A DNA stretch of 33,870 nt from Spirochaetota bacterium (GCA_018240245.1 JAFEGD010000123.1:1-33870); one strand, 5' to 3'. Counted from the stretch's first letter, positions 14,402 through 23,211 are shown. Made by a program: numbers and translations. Notes: a model not told the origin generated them from the sequence alone.

Positions 14402-15970
14402 TTACAACTGAGCCTCCGTAGCAATGCGTGCCGCATTCGCCATGACTACGAGACCAATCGTAGTACCCGGTAACGAAGGAAACAGGCTGCTATCGACGAC
14501 GTGAACTCGCTGCCAATCTTTCGGATTTCCTAAAAGATTAGTGTCGAGATCTGTTTCTGGATTCGAGCGCATCGGCAGCGTGCCACCGACATGAAAACTA
14601 CCGCCACGAATATTATGCCGCGCTAAGGCGCCGAGCGCATAACAACCGAATTTTTTTCCCAGTTCGCTCAGCACACGCTTCGCTAAACGATGCGCGTGCG
14701 GTGGGCCCGATAAATTTTGGATTGTTGAATACAATGTCCCATTTTCTTTGAGCTGCAAGGTGTACCCGTTCGAATGGTTCGAATGCAAATTGCAGTGCGC
14801 CACGACGAGATGTTCAATCGCTTTCTTTTTTAGCCACGCAAGCAATCCACCATTTATATTTTTTATTTTGAGGATTTCATAAACGAATTCATTGGCGACC
14901 GATAGCTGGGTATGTACCCAATGGTTCGATAAGGCGCGGGCTTTATATTCGAAAAACAATCCCGCTTGCGTGTTTGCATTGGGCCACGTCGGTTTCAGCG
15001 AGCCGAAGCGCAGCATCGGGACGACAAACCCACTCGTCGATAGCATGACGACATCGCGATCGAATATTTTTTTTGACTTGAGGATTATCCGCGTGCTATT
15101 CGTGGCTCCCGCTGCGAGAAACACGCGATCGAAAATATACGTTACGGCTTTCCCGTGCGCGTCGATGGCACGTACGGCAACTTTACCGTTTGTCTCTTCG
15201 AGCGAGTCGACTAAAACTCCGCTTTGGTATTCGACTTTGTTTTGGTGAACAAGATTATCTAATGTGTGCGTGGCTTTATAGATACAACCGTAAACGCAGC
15301 CGCTCATACATTCGCCGCAATATTGGCAACCGAGAACTCCACCCTGAGACGACGCACGGGTTAAGAGGCGCGCCTGCCCAAACACGACTTCCCCTTCTTT
15401 GAATTTATGCGCAGCTTGCGTGAGCGCACGTAAGAGGCGCTCATTGCCGCGCTTCAATGCGATCGCATCGTAATTTTCCGAATATAACGGAAAGTGTTGC
15501 GCTAAGCCATCGTTCACCGTAGAATACGGTAAAGCTTCGAGCACTTGCTTGAAGTACGGCGCGAGTTGCGCATTTTTTACCGGCCAGTCGGCAATATCGC
15601 AGTCGTCGGGCGGCAGTACTGCCGCACCCCAACCCGCGCTCAAGCCGCCTTGCGCATAACTGAACGGCGGACTCGCCGTTTCGAACCGCACTTCGGCGTG
15701 CGGAATCGATTTGCCGTAAAAATAGTCAGAGCCGAACGCGAGTTTTTGCGGTATCGATTGCTGCATGAGCGTCGGATTACTAAAAAGTTTATTTTTTATG
15801 TCGAAATTCCACTCGCTCGGCGACACAGAGGCTAATTCGCCGATGAGCGCCGATTTGTCTTCGCGATCGGTAAGACCGAAATCTATAATCACCGGCTTAA
15901 CGCCGCGACGCATCAAAGCATTTGCCGTTGCCATGGCCGCGATTCCCGACCCGACGATCGCAATTTTCAT
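14402..15970 (-). CDS. GMC-type FAD-dependent oxidoreductase with a cysteine cluster
   Basis: This 522-residue flavoprotein opens with a Rossmann FAD motif (IAIVGSGIAAMATANALMRRG) and ends with the GMC_oxred_C block (HVGGTLPM, then VVDSSLFPSLPGTTIGLVVMANAARIA). The mid-protein segment CQYCGECMSGCVYGCIY holds five cysteines and suggests an iron-sulfur cluster or a structural metal site. Such motifs occur in a subset of bacterial GMC-like oxidoreductases. The substrate is probably an alcohol or sugar hydroxyl, but nothing in the sequence fixes it. It lies 11 nt after the frameshifted aminotransferase and is probably cotranscribed with it. Together they could oxidise and then aminate a sugar, which is inference. 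Confidence 0.82.
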   Translation of the reverse strand: MKIAIVGSGIAAMATANALMRRGVKPVIIDFGLTDREDKSALIGELASVSPSEWNFDIKNKLFSNPTLMQQSIPQKLAFGSDYFYGKSIPHAEVRFETASPPFSYAQGGLSAGWGAAVLPPDDCDIADWPVKNAQLAPYFKQVLEALPYSTVNDGLAQHFPLYSENYDAIALKRGNERLLRALTQAAHKFKEGEVVFGQARLLTRASSQGGVLGCQYCGECMSGCVYGCIYKATHTLDNLVHQNKVEYQSGVLVDSLEETNGKVAVRAIDAHGKAVTYIFDRVFLAAGATNSTRIILKSKKIFDRDVVMLSTSGFVVPMLRFGSLKPTWPNANTQAGLFFEYKARALSNHWVHTQLSVANEFVYEILKIKNINGGLLAWLKKKAIEHLVVAHCNLHSNHSNGYTLQLKENGTLYSTIQNLSGPPHAHRLAKRVLSELGKKFGCYALGALARHNIRGGSFHVGGTLPMRSNPETDLDTNLLGNPKDWQRVHVVDSSLFPSLPGTTIGLVVMANAARIATEAQL

Positions 15971-15981
15971 ATTTTATAACT

Positions 15982-17216
15982 TTAAGGCATTTGCCGCAAT
16001 GCCTGCGTAATATGTTGCAGATCTTTTTCGCGTAAGCCCGGATACGCGGGAATAAAAAATCCATTAGAATGCAGGCGCTCTGCACAGGGAGTTATTCCTC
16101 GATATGGATAGTTCGGTAAATTTGCAATATGGCTGAGGCTCGTGGTTGTCGTATCGATGCTCTGCGAATAAAAATATCGCTGCGTCGCCGACGCATCGTC
16201 AAAATACGCCACGAGTTGCCAGTACACATTTTCGACATTCGAAACTCCTTTGGGAAAATTTATTTTTGTGCTCGCCAATCGCAATTTCATTCGGTTTACA
16301 TTTTTTACGCGCGCTAGATCTGCTTTTTCAACGCAAGGTAGAATTTTCATGCCGATTTCTGCCTGCAGCGACGTGAATCGTGTAAACCACTCTGGGGGGA
16401 GCGCCACAAGCCTCTGCGCATCTCGCCTACCGATGGGTTTCATTGTACTTTCGGGTTTTATTTTTGCCGCTAAACGCAAAAGTGGAAATACTACAAGATG
16501 AAATATCCCGCGTGTTGTGGCGACATTACGGACGAGATCGATAAAAATTTTCTTCAGCAGAGCTTTTCTCCGTGGCAGAGATAGCTGCGCCTGTGCCGTG
16601 CGTAAAAATTTATAGATATTTTCATCGTTCGAAATCAACAAGCCGCCGCCATAGGTGTCTAAGGTTTTAATCGACGAAGAACTATAGATGCCGACATGAC
16701 CAAAGGTTCCGACCTTTTGGCCGGCGTACTTGCCGTTCAGGCACTGCGAAAAATCTTCGATCACAAAGAGGCGATTTTTTTTACAAGCGGTCATTATCTT
16801 GTTTATATCGGGTACCATGCCAAAAAGATAAGTAATCAGAATGGCGCGCGTACGCGACGTCATTGCCATCTTCAATTTTTTTATATCGAAACAGAGGGTA
16901 TCGGGGTCGATGTCGACGAATACGGCTTCAAGCCGCATGCTAAAACGACATCCAACATTGGTTTGATCGTTATCGGCGGCATAATGATTTCATGTCCCTT
17001 GGTGATATTTTTTGCCCGCAAGGCGTAATAAAGTGCCGTCCGCGCAAACGGGAAAGCAACGCAGTATTTTGCACCCATATAAGCGGCGAATTCGTTCTCA
17101 AATTTTTCAATACCATGCTTTTTGTTTAACCGAGCAAATGCCGCGCGCAAAAGATAGAAAATATCTTGCACAGCTGTGTGGTAAATAATCCCTCTGGGGA
17201 TCGCCAATTTACTCAT
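15982..17216 (-). pseudogene. DegT/DnrJ/EryC1-type aminotransferase, frameshifted
   Basis: Two overlapping minus-strand frames together make one DegT-family PLP aminotransferase. The N-terminal part (from ATG 17216 to about 16920) contains FENEFAAYMGAKYCVAFPFARTAL and ends normal sequence at VVLACGLKP. The C-terminal part resumes in another frame with VFVDIDPDTLCFDI and includes EDFSQCLNGKYAGQKVG and the PLP lysine in SSSIKTLDTYGGG. Family members read GLKPVFVDIDP without a break, so one base is missing near 16917-16928. No slippery heptamer is visible. The gene is broken, or the assembly has an error. The open frame reaches back to 17276, but ATG 17216 with GGAAA upstream is preferred. Such enzymes aminate keto-sugars for glycans. 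Confidence 0.8.
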
Positions 17217-17347
17217 GATAAATTTCCAGCGACGAAAAAAAACGTCTCGAAATCTTTTCCGACGATTTGCCCACATCGACCGCCTATTCTCGCCGACAAA
17301 TTAAAAAAGGCTTGCAAATTATTCGATACATGAACTAACATGGTCAG

Positions 17348-18742
17348 ATGCACTCTCCCGACGCTCCCATAGAAAATCTCCCCGAAACGCGCGGCGGCCG
17401 CTGGAAAACAATACTCGCAATCGCGTGGCCGCTCATCGTCGCCAACAGTTTTTGGAACCTGCAAATGACGATCGATCGACTCTTTCTCGCCGACTACTCG
17501 ACCGAAGCGATGGGCGCCGCGATTGCAGTCATGGGCGTCTTTTGGACGCCGATGGCGCTCTTGCAACAGACCGCCGCGTATGTGACAACCTTTGTCGCGC
17601 AATATTTCGGCGCGCGCCGCAACGGCATGATCGGCCCCGCCGTGTGGCAAGCGCTCTATGCCAGCATCATCGGCGGTTTGTTATTTTTAGGATTTATCCC
17701 CCTCGCGAAGCCGCTTTTTGCCGCAATGGGGCATCCCCCCACGACGCAAATTCTCGAAGCCGATTATTTTATCGCCATGTGTTTCTCGGCGCTGCCGACC
17801 GCAATCGTCGCCGCCGCTTCGGGTTATTTTACCGGCCTCGGGCGTACGCAAGTCATTATGCAAATCAACGGCGTCGGCCTCGTCGCGAACGCGGTGCTCG
17901 ACTACGCGATGATTTTGGGCAGATGGGGTTTTCCCAAGATGGGAATCGCGGGCGCAGGGTACGCGACGGCGATTGGTACCGCCATCGCAGCGCTCTACGG
18001 TTTGTGGCTCGTCTTCAGCGACAAGCACCGGCGCGAGTACGGTTTGACACTTGGCTATAAATGGAACAACGATCTCATGAAAAGGTTCATCCGCTTCGGT
18101 ATGCCTGCGGGAATGCAATGGGCGCTCGAAGGGCTTGCGTTCAGCGTCTTTCTGATTTTTATCGGCCGCATGAGCGACGGTAACGCCGCGCTCGCCGCCT
18201 CGTCGATTGTCGTCACGCTCATGATGCTTTCGATTTTGCCGGCGATGGGCGTGGCGCAGGCGACGTCGGTCTTGGTCGGGCAATTCTTGGGCGAGAAAAA
18301 ACCCGCCGCCGCCGAACGCGCGGTGTGGGCGGGTTGGCAAGTGACGTTGCTTTATATGTTCGCAGTCGGATTGTCTTTTGTGCTGTTTCCGGCGTTTTAT
18401 ATGGACTGGTTCATGAACAAAGATAACGCTGCGCTGTGGGCACAGGTAAGCGTCATGGTGCCCGTTCTGTTGCTTTTTATCGCCGCGTTCACGACAACCG
18501 ATAGCGTGAATATGGTATTCTCGTTCTCGCTCAAGGGCGCGGGCGATACCAAATTTGTGACGGCAGTAGCGCTCCTATTACCGTGGCCTCTCATGGTCAT
18601 CCCGACGTTTTTTCTCGTGAAGATCCCCAACGGTCTCTATTGGTCGTGGGGGGCCGCGGCGGTGTTCAGCTTCGTTCAAGCCACCGTTTTCTGGCGCCGC
18701 TTTGTCGGCGGCAAATGGAAGCAGATGAGCGTGATTGGGTAG
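17348..18742 (+). CDS. MATE family multidrug/metabolite exporter
   Basis: This 464-residue membrane protein has 12 predicted helices and the MATE pattern in both halves: WPLIVANSFWNLQMTIDRLFLADY in helix 1-2 and RFGMPAGMQWALEGLAFSVFLIFIGRM in helix 7. MATE transporters export cationic drugs or metabolites using H+ or Na+ gradients. The substrate cannot be read from sequence. The gene is divergent from the broken aminotransferase and ends at a strong hairpin. Confidence 0.92.
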   Translation: MHSPDAPIENLPETRGGRWKTILAIAWPLIVANSFWNLQMTIDRLFLADYSTEAMGAAIAVMGVFWTPMALLQQTAAYVTTFVAQYFGARRNGMIGPAVWQALYASIIGGLLFLGFIPLAKPLFAAMGHPPTTQILEADYFIAMCFSALPTAIVAAASGYFTGLGRTQVIMQINGVGLVANAVLDYAMILGRWGFPKMGIAGAGYATAIGTAIAALYGLWLVFSDKHRREYGLTLGYKWNNDLMKRFIRFGMPAGMQWALEGLAFSVFLIFIGRMSDGNAALAASSIVVTLMMLSILPAMGVAQATSVLVGQFLGEKKPAAAERAVWAGWQVTLLYMFAVGLSFVLFPAFYMDWFMNKDNAALWAQVSVMVPVLLLFIAAFTTTDSVNMVFSFSLKGAGDTKFVTAVALLLPWPLMVIPTFFLVKIPNGLYWSWGAAAVFSFVQATVFWRRFVGGKWKQMSVIG

Positions 18743-18746
18743 GTGA

Positions 18747-18797
18747 CTGGGCGGGAGCTGCGAAGCAAAAAAGTTGCGCACAGCAGTTCCCGCCCAG
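18747..18797. terminator. Strong hairpin after the MATE gene
   Basis: CTGGGCGGGAGCTG pairs with CAGTTCCCGCCCAG (one G-U), with a further inner TGCG/CGCA pairing. It begins 4 nt after the stop codon. No T tract follows. Confidence 0.65.
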
Positions 18798-18854
18798 CTT
18801 AGATTCAAGCGCATTTTACTCTTTACATCGGTACTTTTATCTCGATAAACGCCT

Positions 18855-19076
18855 ATGCTCTCCGAACAGATGCAACAGGTGCTCAAGTCGTATAACGAAG
18901 GCTTAGCGCTCTATAAGAAACGCGAATTCAAAATGGCTGCCGAAATGTTCAAGAAGGCGCTTGCCATCAAGAAAGAAGACGGCCCGTCGCAGGTCTATCT
19001 CGATCGCTGCGTTCATTTTATCGAAGAACCGCCCCCCGCCGATTGGGATGGCGTATACGTAATGAAGACGAAATAG
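18855..19076 (+). CDS. Small TPR protein with a cyclase-type tail
   Basis: This 73-residue protein is one tetratricopeptide repeat (VLKSYNEGLALYKKREFKMAAEMFKKALAI) followed by the tail PPPADWDGVYVMKTK. That tail recurs at the C-terminus of class III adenylate/guanylate cyclases in spirochaetes and related bacteria, where it follows a TPR. Here it stands alone without a cyclase domain. The bactofilin gene starts 1 nt after its stop, so the two are coupled. A possible promoter, TTTACA at 18822 and GATAAA at 18844 (16-bp spacer), would give a very short leader. Confidence 0.8.
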   Translation: MLSEQMQQVLKSYNEGLALYKKREFKMAAEMFKKALAIKKEDGPSQVYLDRCVHFIEEPPPADWDGVYVMKTK

Positions 19077-19077
19077 T

Positions 19078-19431
19078 ATGGCAGGTAAAGAACCCAAGCG
19101 TCGCGCAGACGCAACCACCTTCGCGCACGGCAGTGCATTCAAAGGCATCTTGCAATTCGCTAACGGTCTCAAAATTCTTGGCACCTACGAGGGCGAAATC
19201 AAGGGCGGCGAATATCTCGAGATCGGTGCGCAAGCTAAAATTAACGCGCATATCGATGCGGCGTACGTCGTCGTCTACGGCCACGTCACGGGCAACATCG
19301 TCGCCGCTGAAAAAGTCGAACTCAAACAAGGCGCGACGCTCGTCGGTAATATCCGCACTCCCAAACTTGAAATCGACGACGGCGTAATTTTCGAAGGCCA
19401 ATGCGAGATGCAACAACAGAAGGCGAGCTAA
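19078..19431 (+). CDS. Bactofilin
   Basis: This 117-residue protein has a bactofilin domain (DUF583): short beta-helical repeats such as FKGILQFANGLKILGTYEGEIKG, YVVVYGHVTGNIVAAEKVELKQGATLVGNIRTPKLEIDDGVIFEG. Bactofilins polymerise into filaments without nucleotide, lie under the membrane and help cell shape or stalk and helix formation. In spirochaetes such as Leptospira they affect helical pitch. It follows the TPR gene by 1 nt, and its 3' end overlaps the next gene by 31 nt. Confidence 0.92.
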   Translation: MAGKEPKRRADATTFAHGSAFKGILQFANGLKILGTYEGEIKGGEYLEIGAQAKINAHIDAAYVVVYGHVTGNIVAAEKVELKQGATLVGNIRTPKLEIDDGVIFEGQCEMQQQKAS

Positions 19432-20333
19432 CCGCTAACGGCCTCACCCACCCCGCACTCAAGCTCGGCGACGGCAAGCGCCTCGCGTTGCTCTTGCACG
19501 GCTTTCCCGATTCGCCGCACACATGGGTGCGCCTCATGCCGCGCCTCGCCGCTCAAGGCTATACCTGTATTGCGCCATATCTGCGCGGCTATACGCGCGA
19601 AAATACCCCGCGCGCGCTCGTCGAGAATAAAAATGCGACGGTGCAAATCGCCGATCTCGCCGCCGACGCGGCGGCGCTCGTCGATGCGGCAGGCTTTGAA
19701 AAAGCGCTCCTCATCGGTCACGATTGGGGAGCGATTACCGCGTACGCTGCCGCTGCCCTCGCGCCCGAAAAATTTTCGGGTCTTGTGACGCTAAGTGTGC
19801 CGCACTTAAAGACCCTCATTGCGAACCTTTGGAAAAACCCGCGCCAATTTGCGCAGAGCTGGTATATTTTATTTTTTCAACTGCGTTTCGGTATTCCCGA
19901 AGCGCGGCTTGCGCGCGATAATTTTGCGCTTGTCGACGAGCTTTGGCAAACGTGGTCGCCGAGTCTTGCGGGCGATGCCGCATTGCGGATGCATAACGAA
20001 TCGGCGCTGGCGGCGGTGAAAGAAATTTTTTCCGATGCGCAAATGATGCATAATGCGCTCGCCTATTACCGAGGCCTACTCACTCCCACTGTGACCGAAC
20101 TTACCATCTACAATCGCAGCCGTGCGCTCTCGTTTGCGCCAATTACCCTACCGACGCTCACATTCGCCGGGGCGCGCGACGGCTGCATTATGCCCGAGAT
20201 GTTCGAGGGCATGCACGCTGCGGTACACAACGAATTTACGCTGCGTATTTTACCGCTCGTCGGGCATTTTTTGACGCTCGAAAGCGACGAACGCATTGCC
20301 GAAGAGATTTTACGTTTTCACGCAAATACATAA
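19401..20333 (+). CDS. Epoxide-hydrolase-like alpha/beta hydrolase
   Basis: This 310-residue alpha/beta hydrolase has HGFP at 33-36 (oxyanion hole) and the nucleophile D108 in GHDWGA, the pattern of epoxide hydrolases and haloalkane dehalogenases. The distal histidine is in LVGHFLTLES. Epoxide hydrolases add water to epoxides, but the true substrate is unknown. ATG 19401 lies inside the bactofilin gene with GAAGG 4 nt upstream; no other start precedes the conserved core. It is followed after 30 nt by an SDR gene. Confidence 0.88.
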   Translation: MRDATTEGELTANGLTHPALKLGDGKRLALLLHGFPDSPHTWVRLMPRLAAQGYTCIAPYLRGYTRENTPRALVENKNATVQIADLAADAAALVDAAGFEKALLIGHDWGAITAYAAAALAPEKFSGLVTLSVPHLKTLIANLWKNPRQFAQSWYILFFQLRFGIPEARLARDNFALVDELWQTWSPSLAGDAALRMHNESALAAVKEIFSDAQMMHNALAYYRGLLTPTVTELTIYNRSRALSFAPITLPTLTFAGARDGCIMPEMFEGMHAAVHNEFTLRILPLVGHFLTLESDERIAEEILRFHANT

Positions 20334-20363
20334 AGTGGCGCACGACGCAAAAAACGAGGAAAA

Positions 20364-21167
20364 ATGGCTGAAATAACCGGAAAAGTAGTGATTGTAAGCG
20401 GCGCTGCAGGCGGTATCGGCCAAGAAATTGTGCGCGCTCTGAGTCACGCGGGAGCGATTGTCGTTGCCGCCGACCGCGATGAAAATGCATTGCAAAAACT
20501 GGGGGCTCTGACGCGCGTACAAACGCTTGCAGGCGACGTGCGTAACGCCGCCGATTGGGAAAAAATCTTCGACCACGCCGCAGCGTTAGGCCCGATATAC
20601 GCACTCATTAACGCCGTGGGGGTGTTAAAACCCGGCTACATCGATACGGTTACTACAAAAGATATCGATTTTCATATCGACATTAACGTCAAGGGCGTTA
20701 TACTCGGCTCGTCGATTGCCGCGCGTGAGCTCAAGCGCAACTGCGCAGGCCACATCATTAATATCGCCTCTCTCGCCGGGGTCGCTCCCATACCCGGCAT
20801 CGGGCTTTATAGCGCCTCAAAATTTGCGGTGCGCGGGTTTACGCTCGCGCTCGCCGCCGAACTCAAAGATTCGGGAGTTTTCGTTACCGTCGTTTGCCCC
20901 GATGCGGTCAAGACGCCGATGCTCGATCTGCAAAAAGATTACCCCGAAGCCGCGCTCACTTTTTCGGGCACAGAACCCCTCACCGCCGCCGAAATTGCCA
21001 ACGTAATTATCGCAACGCTCGGTAAAAACGAAGCCGAAATTACGCTGCCTTTTTGGCGCGGCGTTTTTGCCAAAGCCGCAAGCGCTCTCCCTAATCTTGC
21101 GCCGATGATGATTGACAACCTGCGTAAGATTGGGCTTCAGCATCAAGCCGATTATGAGAAAAATTAA
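20364..21167 (+). CDS. Short-chain dehydrogenase/reductase
   Basis: This 267-residue classical SDR has GAAGGIG (13-19) for NAD(P) binding, INAVG in place of the usual NNAG, catalytic S136, and Y149-x3-K153. The C-terminal third (ADYEKN end, LPFWRGVFAKAASALPNLAPMM) resembles SDRs that act on lipids or sterol-like substrates, but no substrate can be named. AACGAGGA precedes ATG 20364. Confidence 0.9.
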   Translation: MAEITGKVVIVSGAAGGIGQEIVRALSHAGAIVVAADRDENALQKLGALTRVQTLAGDVRNAADWEKIFDHAAALGPIYALINAVGVLKPGYIDTVTTKDIDFHIDINVKGVILGSSIAARELKRNCAGHIINIASLAGVAPIPGIGLYSASKFAVRGFTLALAAELKDSGVFVTVVCPDAVKTPMLDLQKDYPEAALTFSGTEPLTAAEIANVIIATLGKNEAEITLPFWRGVFAKAASALPNLAPMMIDNLRKIGLQHQADYEKN

Positions 21168-21183
21168 TGAGGGATTTAGACCG

Positions 21184-21642
21184 ATGACACGATTTGCACA
21201 CGTAATACCGTTTTTGTTCGTTATCTCTTATTGCTCATCGACGCCGAAAAAAGATTTCGCCACACCCGCCGACCAATTTGTCGACGCCTCGGAGCGCGGC
21301 GACGAAGATTTGGTGAAAAATCTCATCGCGCAGGGCGGCAACGTCAATCAACGCAACGGCAACGGCTACACGCCGCTCATGAGCGCCGCCGAGCGCGGGC
21401 GCCTTTCTATCGTCACGCAGCTTATCGCCGCCGGGGCGAACGTCAACCTCGTGAATAAATTTTCGTGGACCGCTCTCATGCTCGCCGCCGTCGGCGGTCA
21501 TACCGACGTTGCACAGGCGCTCATCAACGCGAAAGCCAATGTCCGCTACCGCTCACCCACCGGAGAGACCGCATTACAACTAGCCGAGCGCGATAACAAC
21601 GCCGCTCTCATCTCTATTTTGAAACAAGCGGGCGCGCGTTAA
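21184..21642 (+). CDS. Ankyrin-repeat lipoprotein
   Basis: This 152-residue protein begins with a hydrophobic segment ending FLFVISYC17, a probable lipoprotein signal with a loose, spirochaete-like lipobox. It then has about four ankyrin repeats (DASERGDEDLVKNLIAQGGNVNQ, GYTPLMSAAERGRLSIVTQLIAAGANVN, WTALMLAAVGGHTDVAQALINAKANV, GETALQLAERDNNAALISILKQAG). Ankyrin repeats bind other proteins. ATG 21184 has GAGGGA upstream. The next gene starts 4 nt after its stop, so the two are likely partners in the envelope. Confidence 0.87.
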   Translation: MTRFAHVIPFLFVISYCSSTPKKDFATPADQFVDASERGDEDLVKNLIAQGGNVNQRNGNGYTPLMSAAERGRLSIVTQLIAAGANVNLVNKFSWTALMLAAVGGHTDVAQALINAKANVRYRSPTGETALQLAERDNNAALISILKQAGAR

Positions 21643-21646
21643 ATAC

Positions 21647-23137
21647 TTGAAGCAGTTTACCCTTCTCGTTGTTCTTGCAACACTTGCGAGCCACTGCGCC
21701 CGCGCACGCTTTACAAATTTTCGCGGCGAAGATTTAGATGCGACCCGCACGCGCCTCACGCAAGGCAAAGCGCTTGCGGCAAAACACTGCGCTGCTTGCC
21801 ATCTCGTACCCGAAAGCGAATCGATGACGCAAGATACGGCGGCGTACATGCTCGCGTACATGGGACTTTTTTTGGGCATCGACGCCGCGCGCGGCCTCGA
21901 CGATTTAGAGCGCACGCATTTTCGCCAGCGCTATGAACTCCTAAAGCGCTCGAGAGATATTCCCGCCGCGCCGCAGCTTACCGCCGACGAATGGAAATCG
22001 CTGCGTGCGTACTATTTAGGACTCGCGCGTTATCCTTTTGTTTCGGGTGAAAGTGCGAGCGCAGCGAAAACGACCGCAATCCCCTTTAGCGATCACGGTG
22101 TGACGATGGTGCGCCCCATAAGCGACGGGCGCATCGCGATCGGTGGTGGAGTCACTGCCGTACTGCAATTATTCACGAAAGATCTGGCACCCGCCGCGAA
22201 ATTGCAGCTCGATACTCCGGCGGTGCATCTCGTCGAAACAAACGGCGGATTTTATGTGCTCACACTGGGTTCGCTCTTAGGGGCGCTCAGCGACGAGAAC
22301 CGCGCGGCGCTGTATTTTATCGACGATAGGCTGCACGCGGCAAAGAAAATAATTTCCGAATTACCGCGCTCGGCGCATTTTATCGTCGATGACACGAACG
22401 GCGACCACAAGCCCGATTTCATTGTTGCGGCGTTTGGCGCGGTTAAAGGCGGCGGCCTCTTGCTTTTCGAAAGTTCGCCCACCGGCTACCGCAAGAAAAC
22501 GCTCAGCGAACATAACTCGATCGTGCGCGTGGCAAGACTTGCGACCAAAGGTTTGGCGCACGAATACCTCGCGCTCGCGGGCGGCGCGCGTGAAGCGTTA
22601 CTCAAAATTTCGCTCAAAGACGGCATCGTACGCGAAACGATCCTCGTCGAATACCCGCCGCACTGGGGTTCGGTGTGGCTCGAAATCGCCGATCTCGATA
22701 ACGACGGCGTCGACGAGATTCTGGTTTTGAGCGGCGACAACGCCGATGCTGGCCCTTACAACGCAACCAAGAACGACCAAGGCTTGCGGATTTACCACTT
22801 CACGAACGATCGCTTAGAACAAGTGCATTTCGAGTCGTTGCCCGGCGCGCTTGCGCTCGCGCTCGTGCCCGCAACCGATGGGGTCGATATTGCCGTGAGC
22901 CGTTTTTATGCCTCTCCGGTCGAAAAACAAGATTTGACCTACCTCTCACGCGAAAAAGGGTTACACTTCAAGCGGCGGCATTTTACACTGTCGTCGCGGC
23001 CGACGGTCTTGGCGGCGCTGGGCAACCGTCTTGTCGTGGGCGCTGGCAACGTACCGATTATCGCCAAGAACGAAAACGATTCTACGCCGTTAACACGCAC
23101 TTTTTCGGGGCCAGTTCTTTTTCAAATTTATGAATGA
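21647..23137 (+). CDS. Haem c-binding protein with FG-GAP/VCBS-like repeats
   Basis: The 496-residue product starts at TTG with a signal segment ending LASHC17, a possible lipobox. CAACH at 48-52 is a single haem c site, in a region AAKHCAACHLVPE that resembles cytochrome-like caps. From about 140 the chain forms beta-propeller-like repeats with calcium-binding style loops DDTNGDHKPDFIV and ADLDNDGVDEILVL (FG-GAP/VCBS). It would act in the periplasm or on the outer surface. I do not know its substrate; proteins that pair a haem with a propeller are often called c-type cytochrome-containing FG-GAP proteins. The stop codon lies inside a large hairpin. Confidence 0.8.
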   Translation: MKQFTLLVVLATLASHCARARFTNFRGEDLDATRTRLTQGKALAAKHCAACHLVPESESMTQDTAAYMLAYMGLFLGIDAARGLDDLERTHFRQRYELLKRSRDIPAAPQLTADEWKSLRAYYLGLARYPFVSGESASAAKTTAIPFSDHGVTMVRPISDGRIAIGGGVTAVLQLFTKDLAPAAKLQLDTPAVHLVETNGGFYVLTLGSLLGALSDENRAALYFIDDRLHAAKKIISELPRSAHFIVDDTNGDHKPDFIVAAFGAVKGGGLLLFESSPTGYRKKTLSEHNSIVRVARLATKGLAHEYLALAGGAREALLKISLKDGIVRETILVEYPPHWGSVWLEIADLDNDGVDEILVLSGDNADAGPYNATKNDQGLRIYHFTNDRLEQVHFESLPGALALALVPATDGVDIAVSRFYASPVEKQDLTYLSREKGLHFKRRHFTLSSRPTVLAALGNRLVVGAGNVPIIAKNENDSTPLTRTFSGPVLFQIYE

Positions 23138-23164
23138 TGGGGCTGCGCCCCATCATTCATAAAT
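23126..23164. terminator. Perfect 18-bp hairpin spanning the stop codon
   Basis: Positions 23126-23143 and 23147-23164 are perfectly complementary with a TGC loop, and the TGA stop lies in the left arm. No T tract follows. It would end or protect the upstream transcript. Confidence 0.75.
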
Positions 23165-23172
23165 CATGTTAC

Positions 23173-23201
23173 TTGCCGAAAGTAAAAATTTTGCATACTA
23201 T
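23173..23201 (+). promoter_or_regulatory. Promoter of the sufS operon
   Basis: TTGCCG (23173-23178) and TACTAT (23196-23201) are separated by exactly 17 bp. The expected transcript start is about 23208, just 4 nt before ATG 23212. This supports that start and a nearly leaderless message. Confidence 0.6.
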
Positions 23202-23211
23202 ATCTACAGCC

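Noticed and set aside
16881-16938. Programmed frameshift in the aminotransferase
   Set aside because: No slippery heptamer or following stem is visible at the junction, and aminotransferases of this family are not known to use one; mutation or sequencing error is simpler.
17687-18340. 217-codon minus-strand frame opposite the MATE gene
   Set aside because: Its composition is that of a complement of a membrane protein and no family likeness is visible.
23134-23211. Upstream extension of sufS
   Set aside because: It would start inside the terminator hairpin and lies upstream of the promoter; the added residues have no family likeness.
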